Shown here in pieces: positions 35,085-47,194 of a stretch of DNA of 64,000 bases. The position numbers were made by a program, and so were the translations under genes. The notes beneath the pieces were generated by a model. The model was not told the origin of the DNA. It saw only the letters and a list, made by a program, of their open reading frames with translations, and did no database searches. This DNA comes from Roseiarcus sp963835215 (GTDB lineage Bacteria > Pseudomonadota > Alphaproteobacteria > Rhizobiales > Beijerinckiaceae), in the NCBI GenBank assembly GCA_963835215.1, contig CAWIES010000003.1, positions 372,001-436,000 of the forward strand, read 5' to 3'. Within the stretch, counting starts at the first letter, position 1. Every line of letters starts with the position of its first letter.

Positions 35085-36166
35085 TGCGAGATCCTCCGAA
35101 TCCACTGGTCGAGCGCGACCGCGACGATGATCAGCACACCAATGGCGAATTCCTGCCACAGCACGTCGAGGCCGGCGAGCGAGACGGCGGAGCGGAAGAC
35201 GCCGACGATCAGCGCACCGATCAGCGTGCCGACGACCGAACCGCGTCCGCCAAACAGGCTGGTGCCGCCGATCACCACGGCGGTGATGCTGTCGAGGTTG
35301 GCGTTCTCGCCAGCGGTCGGGCTGATCGCGCCGATGCGGCCGATCAGCGCCCAGCCGGCGATTGCGGAAATCAGGCCGGCCAGAACGTAGACGCTGAACA
35401 GGACGCGGTCGGTGTCGATACCGGCCAAACGCGCGGCTTCCGGATCGTCGCCGGTGGCGTAGACGTGTCGCCCATATGCGGTGCGATTGAGCACGTACCA
35501 GACGATCACCGCCAGCACGATCAGCAGGAAGCTGGCGAGGATGATGCGCGAATTGCCGATGTTGAAGGGCTCGCCCATCAACTGCAGGAACGGCGCCTTA
35601 TCCTCGATGTCCTGCATCCGGATGGTTTCGCTATCCGAATAGAACGTATTGAGCGCGCCGATGATGCTGAGCGTTCCCAGCGTCACGATGAACGGCGGCA
35701 TCTTCATTCGCGTGACCAGCACGCCGTTCAGGGCGCCGCAGGCGACGCCGCACACGAGGCCGAGCGGAAAGGCGATGATCGTCGGCACGCCGTCGATCAC
35801 GCCCAGGCGCCCCATCACGACCGACGAGATCACCATGATGACGCCGACCGAAAGGTCGATGCCAGCGGTCAGGATCACCAGCGTCTGCGCAAGGCCGAGA
35901 ATGCCGACGATCGTCACCTGCGTCAGCACGGTCGAGAGATTGCTGCCGGTGACGAAATGCGTGAAGTTCACGCTCATGCCGAGCGCGAGGCCGAGCACCA
36001 GCACGACGAAGGGAACGGTGGTGGGATAGTGATGCAGGAAGCGCTGGAGGCGCTTGGCGAAGGGAAGATGCTCTTCCTGGAACGACACCTGCACGGCGGC
36101 AGCCGCGGCGAGCACGCGCTCGTATTCCTGTGGCGCGGGCCGCTCGCCTTGCGAAGCTTCGCTCAT
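35081..36166 (-). CDS. Sugar ABC importer permease (FrcC-like)
   Basis: A 361-residue BPD_transp_2 family permease with about ten membrane segments after a 50-residue cytoplasmic N-terminus. ILTAGIDLSVGVIM is the RbsC-type signature, GVLVTRMKMPPFIVTLGTL and GGTSLFGGRGSVVGTLIGAL are the later conserved loops. Length and N-terminal extension fit FrcC of rhizobia. It works as a dimer with the adjacent ATPase and binding protein. Confidence 0.94.
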   Translation of the reverse strand: MSEASQGERPAPQEYERVLAAAAAVQVSFQEEHLPFAKRLQRFLHHYPTTVPFVVLVLGLALGMSVNFTHFVTGSNLSTVLTQVTIVGILGLAQTLVILTAGIDLSVGVIMVISSVVMGRLGVIDGVPTIIAFPLGLVCGVACGALNGVLVTRMKMPPFIVTLGTLSIIGALNTFYSDSETIRMQDIEDKAPFLQLMGEPFNIGNSRIILASFLLIVLAVIVWYVLNRTAYGRHVYATGDDPEAARLAGIDTDRVLFSVYVLAGLISAIAGWALIGRIGAISPTAGENANLDSITAVVIGGTSLFGGRGSVVGTLIGALIVGVFRSAVSLAGLDVLWQEFAIGVLIIVAVALDQWIRRISQ

Positions 36167-36280
36167 CGCCCGCTCCCCCTATGACGTCTGGCGTTCGCGC
36201 CGTTGATAAAATCGGCGCTCCGAGATGTTGCTCGAGAGCGCCAACTCTTCAGTTTAATAAACGATCAAACCAGGGCGAAA

Positions 36281-37288
36281 TCAACCCCAGCAGAGCTTGG
36301 CGCCTTCGGTGGTGTCGATCGAGGGCACGCCGGGCACCGGATGGTCAGTGACCAGCTTCTCGCCGGTGTCCATGCTGGTCGGCTTCTTGCCGGACTTGAT
36401 GAACTCGGCCACGGCCGCGACGCCGTCCGCGGCCATCAGCAGCGGATATTGCTGCGAGGTGGCGCCGACAACTCCGTCCTTGACCATCTTCACGCCGGGG
36501 CAGCCGCCATCGACCGCAACGATCAGCACGCCCTTGTCCTTGCCCGCCGCCTTGAGCGCCTCGTAGCCGCCGTCGGCCGCCGGCTCGTTGATCGCATAGA
36601 CGACGTTGATGTCGGAGGCCTTCTGGAGAATGTTCTCCATCGCCTTGCGACCGCCCTCGGTCGCGCCCTTGGTCACGTCCGAGCCGACGATCTGCGGACT
36701 GTCGCTCTGCGCGTAGTGCTTGGGATCCTTGACCGGGATGCCGAAGCCGGTGAGGAAGCCGTTGTGACGGAGATAGTCGACGGTCGGCTCGTTGGCGGAG
36801 AGATCGAGCGTCGCGATCTTGGCGCTCGCGGCCTTGTCGCCGAGCGTCGCCTTCGCCCACATGCCGATCAATTCGCCGGCCTTGAAATTGTCGGTGGCGA
36901 AATTCGCGTCGGCCGCATCGACCGGATCGAGCGGCGTGTCGAGCGTAATGACGAGCACGCCGGCCTTGCGGGCCTTCTCAACCGTCGGCACGATCGCCGT
37001 GGAGTCGCTGGGCACCAGCAGAATGCCCTTGGCGCCGGCCGCGATCAGCTGCTCGATCGCCGCGACTTCGCCATCGTTGTCGCCGTCAAACTTGCCAGCG
37101 TAAGCCTGCGGGGTGAGGCCGAGCTCCTTGGCCTTGGCTTCGAAGCCCTCCTTCATCTTCACGAAGAAGGGATTGGTGTTGGTCTTGGTGACGAGCCCGA
37201 CGATGTCGGCGGCGTAAGAAGGCACGCTGGTCGCCGCGAACGCCAGGGCAATGGCGGCAGTCGACAGAAGTGCGAGTTTTCTCGACAT
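36281..37288 (-). CDS. Sugar ABC importer substrate-binding protein (FrcB-like)
   Basis: A 335-residue periplasmic-binding protein of the ribose/fructose cluster (Peripla_BP_4). Signal peptide about residues 1-26 (LLSTAAIALAFAATSVPSYA, cleaved before ADIVGLV). IVGLVTKTNTNPFFVKMKEG opens the mature domain; LDTPLDPVDAADANFATDN and INEPAADGGYEALKAAG are sugar-contact regions, and the closing CPGVKMV and GAKLCWG cysteines may pair. Composition fits FrcB, which binds fructose, mannose and ribose. ATG at 37288 has GGGAGGA upstream. Leads the frcBCA-type operon, divergent from a ROK regulator. Confidence 0.94.
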   Translation of the reverse strand: MSRKLALLSTAAIALAFAATSVPSYAADIVGLVTKTNTNPFFVKMKEGFEAKAKELGLTPQAYAGKFDGDNDGEVAAIEQLIAAGAKGILLVPSDSTAIVPTVEKARKAGVLVITLDTPLDPVDAADANFATDNFKAGELIGMWAKATLGDKAASAKIATLDLSANEPTVDYLRHNGFLTGFGIPVKDPKHYAQSDSPQIVGSDVTKGATEGGRKAMENILQKASDINVVYAINEPAADGGYEALKAAGKDKGVLIVAVDGGCPGVKMVKDGVVGATSQQYPLLMAADGVAAVAEFIKSGKKPTSMDTGEKLVTDHPVPGVPSIDTTEGAKLCWG

Positions 37289-37547
37289 TGATTCCTCCCT
37301 AAACTATTGAATTGGCGGCGGTTACCGCGCTTCTTATTATGAGCGGCGAAGCGCCGAAGTTGGCAAATTGAGCGAGCCAGCCTCGCGCCGTCGCCGCCAT
37401 TGAGCCAAGAATCGGGCCCGAGTCAAGGATAAATCAAACTGCCTGAATTATTATTGACGCTTCGGGCGGACGCTCGCATGCTGAGGGCGACGATCGGCGG
37501 CGTAGCGAACCGCCCAACCGGTCGATAGAACTGCGGGAGGAGACCCC
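37289..37547. promoter_or_regulatory. Divergent control region of the sugar importer and ROK regulator
   Basis: The 259-base gap must carry promoters for both units. On the plus strand TTGACG at 37454-37459 with a weak CATGCT 17 bases later could serve the ROK gene. On the minus strand TTGACT (complement of about 37421-37426) is a possible -35 for frcB. No clear palindromic ROK operator was found by eye. Confidence 0.3.
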
Positions 37548-38801
37548 ATGCCGGTTCTGGCCGAAAACACCGCCGCGCCACTAACGCCGACCGCCATCGC
37601 CGGCGGCGCCGATCAGTCGGGCCTGCGTCTCTACAACGAGCGGTTGATCCTCTCGCTGGTGCGTCGCTACGGACAATTGTCGAAAATCGAGGTCGCGCGC
37701 GCGACCGGCCTCTCGGTCCAGTCGACGTCGACGATTATGAACCGATTGCAGAGCGAGGGCTTGCTGCGTCGCGAGGCGCCGCAGCGCGGACGCGTCGGCC
37801 AGCCTACCGTGCCGCTCTCGCTCGATCCCGAAGGGGCGTTTTCGATTGGGCTCAAAATCGGCCGACGCAGTTGCGATCTGGTGCTGATCGATTTTTGCGG
37901 CCACGTGCGGCGACGCGCGCAGCGCAATTATCCCTATCCGACGCCAAATCTGGTGAGCGAATTCGTCGTCGATGAATTGGAGCCGATGATCGAATCGCTG
38001 GCGCCGGCGCAGCGTCGCCGCATCGTCGGCCTCGGCGTCGCGACGCCGTTCCAGATGTGGAACTGGTCGAGCGAGATCGGCGCGCCGGCCGAGGAAATGA
38101 ACGCCTGGCGCTCGTTCTCGATCGAGGACGAGCTCGCGCGGCTCTCGCCGTTTCCCGTTACGCTATGCAACGACGCCACCTCGGCCTGCGCCGCGGAACT
38201 TTTTTTTGGCGACGCGTGGCGGCGACGCGATTTTCTCTATTTTTTTGTCGGCACATTCATCGGCGGCGGCCTGGTGATCGACGGCGCGCTTTTTCCGGGC
38301 CGCACCGGCAACGCCGCCGCGCTCGGCTCGATGCCGATCGGCATGGCCGAGCACAAAAGCGGCGGCGCGTCCCAATTGATCGACCACGCTTCGATCCGTC
38401 AGCTCGAAAAGCGAATCGAAGCGGCGGGGCGCGATCCCTCGTCGATCTGGCGAACTCCCGACGACTGGGACGATTTCGGCCCCCTGCTCGACGAATGGAT
38501 CGACGAGGCCGCCGCTGGGCTCGCCTACGCCACGGTGACGGCGATCTCAATCATCGACGTTCAAGCGGTCATCATCGATGGAGTGATGCCCAAGGCGGTG
38601 CGCGAACGCCTCACCTTGAGCGTAGCGGAGAAGGTCGAGTCTTTCGACCGACGTGGTTTGTCGGACGTGGTCGTCACGCAAGGCACGATCGGGGCCGACG
38701 CGCGCGCCATCGGCGGAGCGGCGCTGCCGCTGATCAAGACATTTGCGCGCGACCGCGAAGTGCTATTCAAGGACGCGCCGACCGAATCGGCGAACGCCTG
38801 A
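37548..38801 (+). CDS. ROK family transcriptional regulator
   Basis: A 417-residue regulator with an N-terminal winged helix-turn-helix (about 25-85: LILSLVRRYGQLSKIEVARA, then LSVQSTSTIMNRLQSEGLLR) and a C-terminal ROK sugar-kinase-like domain (about 100-400). The usual ROK zinc site and catalytic Asp are hard to trace: the CNDATSACAAELFFG block is present, but no full CxCGxxGC cluster is seen, so it is likely a sugar sensor without kinase activity. Divergent from the frcBCA-type genes, it probably represses them in response to a sugar. ATG at 37548 follows GGGAGGAG. Confidence 0.93.
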   Translation: MPVLAENTAAPLTPTAIAGGADQSGLRLYNERLILSLVRRYGQLSKIEVARATGLSVQSTSTIMNRLQSEGLLRREAPQRGRVGQPTVPLSLDPEGAFSIGLKIGRRSCDLVLIDFCGHVRRRAQRNYPYPTPNLVSEFVVDELEPMIESLAPAQRRRIVGLGVATPFQMWNWSSEIGAPAEEMNAWRSFSIEDELARLSPFPVTLCNDATSACAAELFFGDAWRRRDFLYFFVGTFIGGGLVIDGALFPGRTGNAAALGSMPIGMAEHKSGGASQLIDHASIRQLEKRIEAAGRDPSSIWRTPDDWDDFGPLLDEWIDEAAAGLAYATVTAISIIDVQAVIIDGVMPKAVRERLTLSVAEKVESFDRRGLSDVVVTQGTIGADARAIGGAALPLIKTFARDREVLFKDAPTESANA

Positions 38802-38887
38802 TCCCTCTGGAGCAGCGCCGCCCTAGTTCCGTCCACACGCCATGATCTTAGCTGAGCTTGCCCGCCACCTGTAGCGAGACGATCCCC

Positions 38888-40363
38888 ATGGCCGCGAAAA
38901 TGACCAAAGTCGAACCGTTCGATCTCGTCGTCTTCGGCGGCACCGGCGATCTCGCCCATCGCAAGCTCTATCCGGCGCTGCTCCATCGTGAAATGAGCGA
39001 TCAGTTCACCGAGCCAACGCGCATCATCGGCGTCTCGCGCCGCCCGCTCGACCGCGACGCGTTCCAGGCGAGCGTCAAGGAGGCGGTCGGCAATCTGGTG
39101 CCGCAGGATGCCGGCGACGCGGCGCGCTTCGAGCGTTTTATCAGCCGGTTCGACTATGTCTCGGTCGACGTCAGCGGCGAGGCCGGTTGGGACCGCCTGA
39201 AGGCGATGCTCGGCGCCGACGAGCGCGCGCGCGCCTATTATCTCGCGACCGGCCCCGACCTGTTCGGCCCGATCGCCAAACGGCTCGGCTCGAACGGTCT
39301 CGCCACGGCGCGATCGCGCATCATCGTCGAGAAGCCGATCGGGCGCGACGGCGCCAGCGCCGCGGCGATCAACGACGCAATCGGCAGCGTGTTCCCGGAG
39401 ACCGCGATTTTTCGCATCGATCACTATCTCGGCAAGGAATCGGTGCAGAACTTGATGGCGCTGCGCTTCGCCAACGCGCTGTTCGAGCCGGTGTGGAACA
39501 ACGCCCACATCGATCACGTGCAGATCACCGTCGCCGAGACGCTCGGCGTCGAGGGGCGCGGCGCCTATTACGACCAATCGGGCGCGCTGCGCGACATGGT
39601 GCAGAACCACATGTTGCAACTGCTGTGTCTGGTGGCGATGGAGCCACCGTTCTCGTTGCAGGCCGATTCGCTGCGCGACGAAAAACTAAAAGTGTTGAAA
39701 TCGCTCAGCCCGATCGACGCCAGCAACGCCCTGTCCTTGACCGTTCGCGGCCAATATCGCGCCGGCTTTGCCGAGAGCGGGCCCGCCGCCTCCTACCTGC
39801 AGGACATCGGCAAGGAGGCGAGCGACACCGAGACCTTCGTCGCGTTGCGGATCGGGGTCGCCAACTGGCGCTGGGCGGGCGTGCCGTTCTATCTGCGCAC
39901 CGGCAAGCGTCTGCCGCAGCGCTTCTCCGAAATCTCGATCGGCTTTCGCCGCGTGCCGCACGCCATCTTCGCCAGCGACTCTGATGGGATTCCCGCCAAC
40001 CGGCTGGTCATCCGCGTACAGCCGGACGAGGGTATCAAGCTGTGGCTGATGATCAAGGAGCCCGGCGCCGGCTCGATGCGCCTGCAACACGTGCCGCTCG
40101 ACATGAGCTTCGCCAAGACGTTTGGCGTGCGCACCGCCGATGCCTACGAGCGGTTGCTGATGGACGCGATCCGCGGCAACCCGGCGTTGTTCATGCGCCG
40201 CGACGAGGTGGAGGCCGCATGGCGCTTCATCGATCCAATCCGCGAAGCCTGGAGCCAGGCCCACGAGCCGCCGCGCGCCTACGCCGCGGGCGCCTGGGGT
40301 CCGGCGGCGGCGATCGCACTGATCGAGCGCGACGGGCGCACATGGAACGAGGAATACGAATGA
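38888..40363 (+). CDS. zwf: Glucose-6-phosphate 1-dehydrogenase
   Basis: A 491-residue enzyme that oxidises glucose 6-phosphate to 6-phosphogluconolactone with NADP(+) or NAD(+). VVFGGTGDLAHRKLYPAL is the nucleotide fingerprint, RIDHYLGKESVQN the active-site motif with the catalytic His, and KPIGRD and RTGKRLPQR further conserved substrate contacts. The start at 38888 (MAAKMTKVEPFD) was chosen. It overlaps pgl (ATGA), the next pathway enzyme, and feeds the Entner-Doudoroff or pentose phosphate route; it follows the ROK regulator with an 86-base gap. Confidence 0.98.
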   Translation: MAAKMTKVEPFDLVVFGGTGDLAHRKLYPALLHREMSDQFTEPTRIIGVSRRPLDRDAFQASVKEAVGNLVPQDAGDAARFERFISRFDYVSVDVSGEAGWDRLKAMLGADERARAYYLATGPDLFGPIAKRLGSNGLATARSRIIVEKPIGRDGASAAAINDAIGSVFPETAIFRIDHYLGKESVQNLMALRFANALFEPVWNNAHIDHVQITVAETLGVEGRGAYYDQSGALRDMVQNHMLQLLCLVAMEPPFSLQADSLRDEKLKVLKSLSPIDASNALSLTVRGQYRAGFAESGPAASYLQDIGKEASDTETFVALRIGVANWRWAGVPFYLRTGKRLPQRFSEISIGFRRVPHAIFASDSDGIPANRLVIRVQPDEGIKLWLMIKEPGAGSMRLQHVPLDMSFAKTFGVRTADAYERLLMDAIRGNPALFMRRDEVEAAWRFIDPIREAWSQAHEPPRAYAAGAWGPAAAIALIERDGRTWNEEYE

Positions 40364-41067
40364 CGTCGATCGTCCGCCGCGATTTTCCTGACGGAGCCAA
40401 GCTGGCGCCAGCCTTCGCCAAGTGGACGGCCGAGCGGCTCGCCGCCGCGATCGCGGCGCGCGGCGTCGCCCTGTTGGTCGTCTCCGGCGGCACGACGCCG
40501 CTGCGCTACTTTCACGCGCTGTCGGAGCAAAAGCTCGACTGGTCGCGCGTCGCAATCACGCTCGCCGACGAGCGTCGCGTCGCCGACGATTCGCCGCGCT
40601 CCAACGCCAAGCTGGCGCGCGAAGCCCTGCTGCGCGGGCGAGCGGCCGTCGCGGTCTTCTCGCCGCTCGCCGATTCGCGGCTCAACGAAGACCAGGAGCT
40701 CGCAGCCGCCAACGCCCGCATCGCCGCCCTGCCTTCGCCCGCCGATCTCGTCGTCCTCGGCATGGGCGAAGACGGCCACACCGCGTCGTGGTTTCCCGGC
40801 GCCGACGGGCTCGCCGAGGCGATGAACCCGTCCGCACGCGTGCTGGTTGCGCCGATCCGCGCGGCGGACGCTCCCGAGCCGCGCCTGACGCTGACGGGAC
40901 GCGCTATTCTGCGTGCCCGCGCAATCGCGCTGCAGATCGAGGGTCCCGCCAAACTGGCGACGCTCGACAAGGCGCTCGCGGCGGGACCGGTTGAGGCAAT
41001 GCCGATCCGCGCCGTGCTGCGCGGCGCGGCCGACCGACTGACGATCTTCGCCGCCGCGAAGTCCTGA
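40360..41067 (+). CDS. pgl: 6-phosphogluconolactonase
   Basis: A 235-residue lactonase of the DevB/NagB-like family. LLVVSGGTTPLRYFHAL holds the phosphate loop, ITLADERRVADDSPRSN the conserved D-E-R, and LVVLGMGEDGHTASWFPG the catalytic region with its His. RLTLTGRAILRAR is the typical closing block. Hydrolyses 6-phosphogluconolactone to 6-phosphogluconate. Start codon overlaps the zwf stop by 4 bases, so the two enzymes are made together. Confidence 0.97.
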   Translation: MTSIVRRDFPDGAKLAPAFAKWTAERLAAAIAARGVALLVVSGGTTPLRYFHALSEQKLDWSRVAITLADERRVADDSPRSNAKLAREALLRGRAAVAVFSPLADSRLNEDQELAAANARIAALPSPADLVVLGMGEDGHTASWFPGADGLAEAMNPSARVLVAPIRAADAPEPRLTLTGRAILRARAIALQIEGPAKLATLDKALAAGPVEAMPIRAVLRGAADRLTIFAAAKS

Positions 41068-41105
41068 CGCAGGGGCGCTTGCGGCAGTCGTTCTTCATAG
41101 GCAGT

Positions 41106-41621
41106 TCAGATTTTGCGACTGTCGTAGGCCCAGTGCAGCAAGGCCTGGCGCTGGCGCGGCCGACAGAAGGGATCGCCGGGCTCGCAGTGGCGCCGGATCT
41201 GCGCGGCATGGCGGCGGATCGCCTTCCACCGCCCGATCTGGCGCGCATCCTCCTCTGGAATCCGCCGGCCCTGGTAGTAGCGGCAATACCACTGAAACCA
41301 GCCGCGCGGGTCGTCGGGGTGAACCCAGCCCTTCGCGCGCCAGACCGATAGCGGCTGACTGGCGGCGACGCCGAAATGATTGAGCGCGGGGTCGGCGCGC
41401 GCGGGTGACAGTTTGGCGCGGGCGAACCAGCTCGCGGGGAATTCGGCGCGACAATCTGTCATGTAGCAGCCGCCGAATACGCCCAGCGCCAGCATCGTCG
41501 CCGGCGTCAGCTCGGGCTGAAACGCCGGATCGAAATTGCGACCCGCCGGTTCGCTAAGCGCGTAACGATAGCCGGTCTGCATCCGGTCGTTGACGGTAAT
41601 GGTTCGAGGGCGGTTCGACAT
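41106..41621 (-). CDS. Conserved protein of unknown function
   Basis: A 171-residue soluble protein that I recall as conserved among rhizobia but without a named function. Conserved-looking blocks are rich in Trp, Cys and Arg: LTPATMLALGVFGGCYMTDC, FPASWF, GWVHPDDPRGWFQWYCRYY, and the C-terminal RHCEPGDPFCRPRQRQALLH. The several aromatic and basic residues suggest nucleic-acid or cofactor contact, but no motif is decisive. The start at 41621 (MSNRPRTITVNDR) is the first that fits the conserved part; no strong Shine-Dalgarno sequence is seen. Confidence 0.75.
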   Translation of the reverse strand: MSNRPRTITVNDRMQTGYRYALSEPAGRNFDPAFQPELTPATMLALGVFGGCYMTDCRAEFPASWFARAKLSPARADPALNHFGVAASQPLSVWRAKGWVHPDDPRGWFQWYCRYYQGRRIPEEDARQIGRWKAIRRHAAQIRRHCEPGDPFCRPRQRQALLHWAYDSRKI

Positions 41622-41834
41622 CGCTCGGGCGATCCATTTTCGCTTCCTCTTGGCTAGCGCGCCCGCGCCTTCGCGATCAAGCGCGTCTTTGCATTGCCGC
41701 GAGGTCGCGAAACATTCCGCCCGCGCCGCCCGGAGCGGCGCCCATTGACAGTTCGCCCTCGCGCTGTGACACCCGCGATGTGCGAACGCGCCTTCGAGCG
41801 GCGAGCGCGCCCCGGCGCAGGCCTCAATTTCAGA

Positions 41835-42887
41835 ATGGACTCCGCTGTGGCGCGACAAGTGGCGATCATCGGCGACCGGTTCATGCTGCCCGAGGCGTTC
41901 GAGCAGCGGCTGAAGGCGGTTTGCGGCGCGGCGATCGCGATCCGATCGCGCAAGGACGAATGGCCCGACGCGCCGATCGCGCATGGCTACGCCGTCGAGG
42001 GCGTGGAGGGGTTGAAGGAATATTTCGGTTCGCCCGATGGCGTGGTCGCTTTTGTTGGCGACGCGGAGATTCTCGTCACCCATCTCGCCCCGCTGCCGCG
42101 CAGCGTATTTGTCCGCCTGCCGCGACTGCGGCTGGTCGCGGTCGCGCGCGGGGGACCGGTCAATATCGACATGGCCGCGGCGCGCGAATTCAACGTGCGG
42201 GTCGTCAACGCGCCCGGCCGCAACGCCTCCGCCGTCGCCGAGTTCACAATCGGCTGCATCCTCGCCGAGACGCGCAAGATCCGCGCCGGCCACGAGGCGC
42301 TGCGCGTCGGCGTCTGGCGCGGTGATCTCTATCGCGCCGAGCTCGCCGGGCGCGAACTCAGCGAGCTGACGGTCGGCGTTGTCGGCTACGGCCATGTCGG
42401 AACGCGGGTGGTAAAGCTGCTGCGCGCCTTTGGCGCGCGCGTGCTGGTATGCGATCCCTATGTCGCGCTTAGCCCTGACGACCTTGCCGCGGGCGTGCGG
42501 CCCGTCTCGATCGCGGGCCTGCTCGCCGAGGCTGACGTGGTGACACTGCACGCGCGCGTCACGCCGGAGACGACCGCCATGATCGACGCGGCCGCCTTGG
42601 CGCTGATGAAGCCGGGCGCGCTGCTGGTCAACACCGCGCGCGGGCCGTTATGCGACTACGCCGCGCTCTACGACGCGCTTCGCTCGGGCGCGCTCGGCGG
42701 CGCGATGCTGGAAACCTTCGCGGTTGAGCCCGTGCCGGCCGACTGGCCTCTGCTGCGCCTGCCCAACGTGACGCTGACCCCTCACATCGCCGGCGCGTCG
42801 CTGCGAACCGTCGCCAACGCCGCCGAGCAGGCGGCTGAGGAGGTGCGGCGCTATCTCGCGGGCGAGCCGGCGCTCAATCCCTGCTGA
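41835..42887 (+). CDS. D-isomer-specific 2-hydroxyacid dehydrogenase
   Basis: A 350-residue NAD(P)-dependent dehydrogenase. The nucleotide loop is VGVVGYGHVGTRVV (G-x-G-x2-G), with the catalytic Arg in NTARGPLCDY, Glu in ETFAVEPVPAD, and His in LTPHIAGASLRT. The N-terminal half is a catalytic domain ending VARGGPVNIDMAAA. Substrate is not evident; relatives include phosphoglycerate and hydroxypyruvate reductases and sugar-acid dehydrogenases. ATG at 41835 (MDSAVARQVAI) was used. It stands alone, convergent with the rRNA operon. Confidence 0.92.
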   Translation: MDSAVARQVAIIGDRFMLPEAFEQRLKAVCGAAIAIRSRKDEWPDAPIAHGYAVEGVEGLKEYFGSPDGVVAFVGDAEILVTHLAPLPRSVFVRLPRLRLVAVARGGPVNIDMAAAREFNVRVVNAPGRNASAVAEFTIGCILAETRKIRAGHEALRVGVWRGDLYRAELAGRELSELTVGVVGYGHVGTRVVKLLRAFGARVLVCDPYVALSPDDLAAGVRPVSIAGLLAEADVVTLHARVTPETTAMIDAAALALMKPGALLVNTARGPLCDYAALYDALRSGALGGAMLETFAVEPVPADWPLLRLPNVTLTPHIAGASLRTVANAAEQAAEEVRRYLAGEPALNPC

Positions 42888-42926
42888 AGGAAGCGGGCGC
42901 CCGCGAGAGCGCATCGCCCGGCGCAA

Positions 42927-42961
42927 CAAAAAGCCCCCTCGCGTTTGGGCGTCGGGGGTAT
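42927..42961 (-). terminator. Intrinsic terminator of the rRNA operon
   Basis: Read on the minus strand, CCCCCGACG and CGCGAGGGGG form an imperfect GC stem around a CCCAAA loop, followed at once by CTTTTTG. It lies just after tRNA-fMet, the last gene of the rrn operon. On the plus strand it also ends close to the 2-hydroxyacid dehydrogenase gene. Confidence 0.6.
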
Positions 42962-42972
42962 TTTCTGAAGTT

Positions 42973-43049
<77 letters not shown>

Positions 43050-43117
43050 TCGCGGGCGATTTTATTGATCGCCGCAGAACTGGTTGATTTCGTGATGAGG
43101 AAAAGCGTTCTTTGCAG

Positions 43118-43235
43118 GCCTGGCGACGACCTACTCTCCCGTGTCTTGAGACAAAGTACCATTGGCGCTGAGGCGTTTGACGGCCGAGTTCGGGATGGGA
43201 TCGGGTCTTATCGCCTCGCCGAGGGCCACCAGGCC
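43118..43235 (-). rRNA. rrf: 5S ribosomal RNA
   Basis: About 118 bases. Minus-strand sequence includes CCCGATCCCATCCCGAACTC, the universally conserved loop B/C region, and closing arms GGCCTGGTGGC and GCCAGGCC that form helix I. Ends are approximate. Lies about 110 bases after 23S. Confidence 0.93.
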
Positions 43236-43344
43236 GGCGAAGAACGTTTTTGAAGCAAAATGGTTTTTCGAGCAGTTGTTTCAGGCGACGTCTCGTTGAG
43301 GAGACGTCGCCTGTGATGATTTGTCGCGCTTTGGCGACGAGAGC

Positions 43345-46252
<2,908 letters not shown>

Positions 46253-46753
46253 CTCTCATCGCCAACGCGCGCCGCTCAACGCCTCCCCCGCCAACGATCT
46301 CGCGATCGTAAAACGACAAAAAACGCCAATTCAACTCGGCAGTCTACGGAACCCCTCCCCTCTCTCGAGAAGTTGGGTCTCGCGTTGGACTTTTCGAAAA
46401 GACCATTTTGCTTCAAACGCATCCGGGAGCCTTAGCGGTCAAGCCAGGCCCACGACTGAGATGCTCGATTGATCGAAAGAGAGAAGGGAGAGAGCATGCA
46501 AGACAAGAGAAAAAAGCCGTTAGGCCCATTCCCCGCTTCATGTTCGCCCAACCCACTTGCGGGTCGACCGAATGCGTTTCCTCTTCACGATGTCAGACAT
46601 ATCCTGCTCCCTTACGCGCCAAAGCGCGCACGGGGGCCGGAAACTGGTTTTCGAAGGGAAGAGAGGGCGATCAGCCGCCAAATGGAGCCGCCAAAGTCGG
46701 GCGCGTCTAAAGCCGGGCGCGTCTACAGCGCGCCGCCAACTCAGATCATCGCC
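46253..46753 (-). other. Spacer between tRNA-Ala and 23S rRNA
   Basis: About 500 transcribed bases with no gene. It should contain the leader strand of the 23S processing stem next to 46253. I see no tandem repeat or tRNA in it. Confidence 0.6.
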
Positions 46754-46829
46754 TGGTGGAGCCAGACGGGATCGAACCGACGACCTCATGCTTGCAAAGC
46801 ACGCGCTCTCCCAACTGAGCTATGGCCCC
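46754..46829 (-). tRNA. tRNA-Ala (anticodon TGC)
   Basis: A 76-base cloverleaf starting GGGGCCATAGCTCAG, anticodon loop CTTTGCAAG, T arm GTCGGTTCGATCCCG, with encoded CCA. Standard position in the rrn spacer. The 200-base gap to tRNA-Ile is long for such a pair and contains several short GC hairpins. Confidence 0.97.
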
Positions 46830-47029
46830 TTCTTGCGATAGGAAGAAGTTCCTCGCGTCAGCTCGGCGTCGCTTCGCTCCTACTCAAAACCCTCGCGGGT
46901 TTTGAGACGCCGGCGCCCACGCCAAACTCGCTGGGCAAAGTTCGCTTTCCGCAAACCGTGAGGTTTGCTAGCCGCGAACGCGGCGCCGAGCTGATGCGAG
47001 GAACGCAAGCCGGAGGCTTGCCCGCAAGA

Positions 47030-47106
47030 TGGTGGGCCTGGGAGGACTCGAACCTCCGACCTCACGCTTATCAAGCGCGCGCTCTAACCAACTGAGCTAC
47101 AAGCCC
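47030..47106 (-). tRNA. tRNA-Ile (anticodon GAT)
   Basis: A 77-base cloverleaf starting GGGCTTGTAGCTCAG, anticodon loop CTTGATAAG, T arm GGAGGTTCGAGTCCTCC, with encoded CCA. It lies between 16S and tRNA-Ala. Confidence 0.97.
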
Positions 47107-47143
47107 GAGCTCTCTTGAGGTCTTGGCGCCAACTCCAGCGCGC

Positions 47144-47194
47144 CCAAGGCTCGCTTCGAACCAAGCCTCGCTTCGAACCAAGGCTCGCTCCGAA
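47144..47194. repeat. Three 17-bp tandem repeats in the 16S-tRNA-Ile spacer
   Basis: Units CCAAGGCTCGCTTCGAA, CCAAGCCTCGCTTCGAA and CCAAGGCTCGCTCCGAA follow without gap, each differing from the first at no more than one base. A further degenerate unit may follow. This kind of repeat makes spacer length variable between strains. Confidence 0.85.

Noticed and set aside
41622..42551. Minus-strand extension of the conserved unknown to 481 codons
   Set aside because: The extra part is antisense to the 2-hydroxyacid dehydrogenase; conserved blocks begin after 41621.
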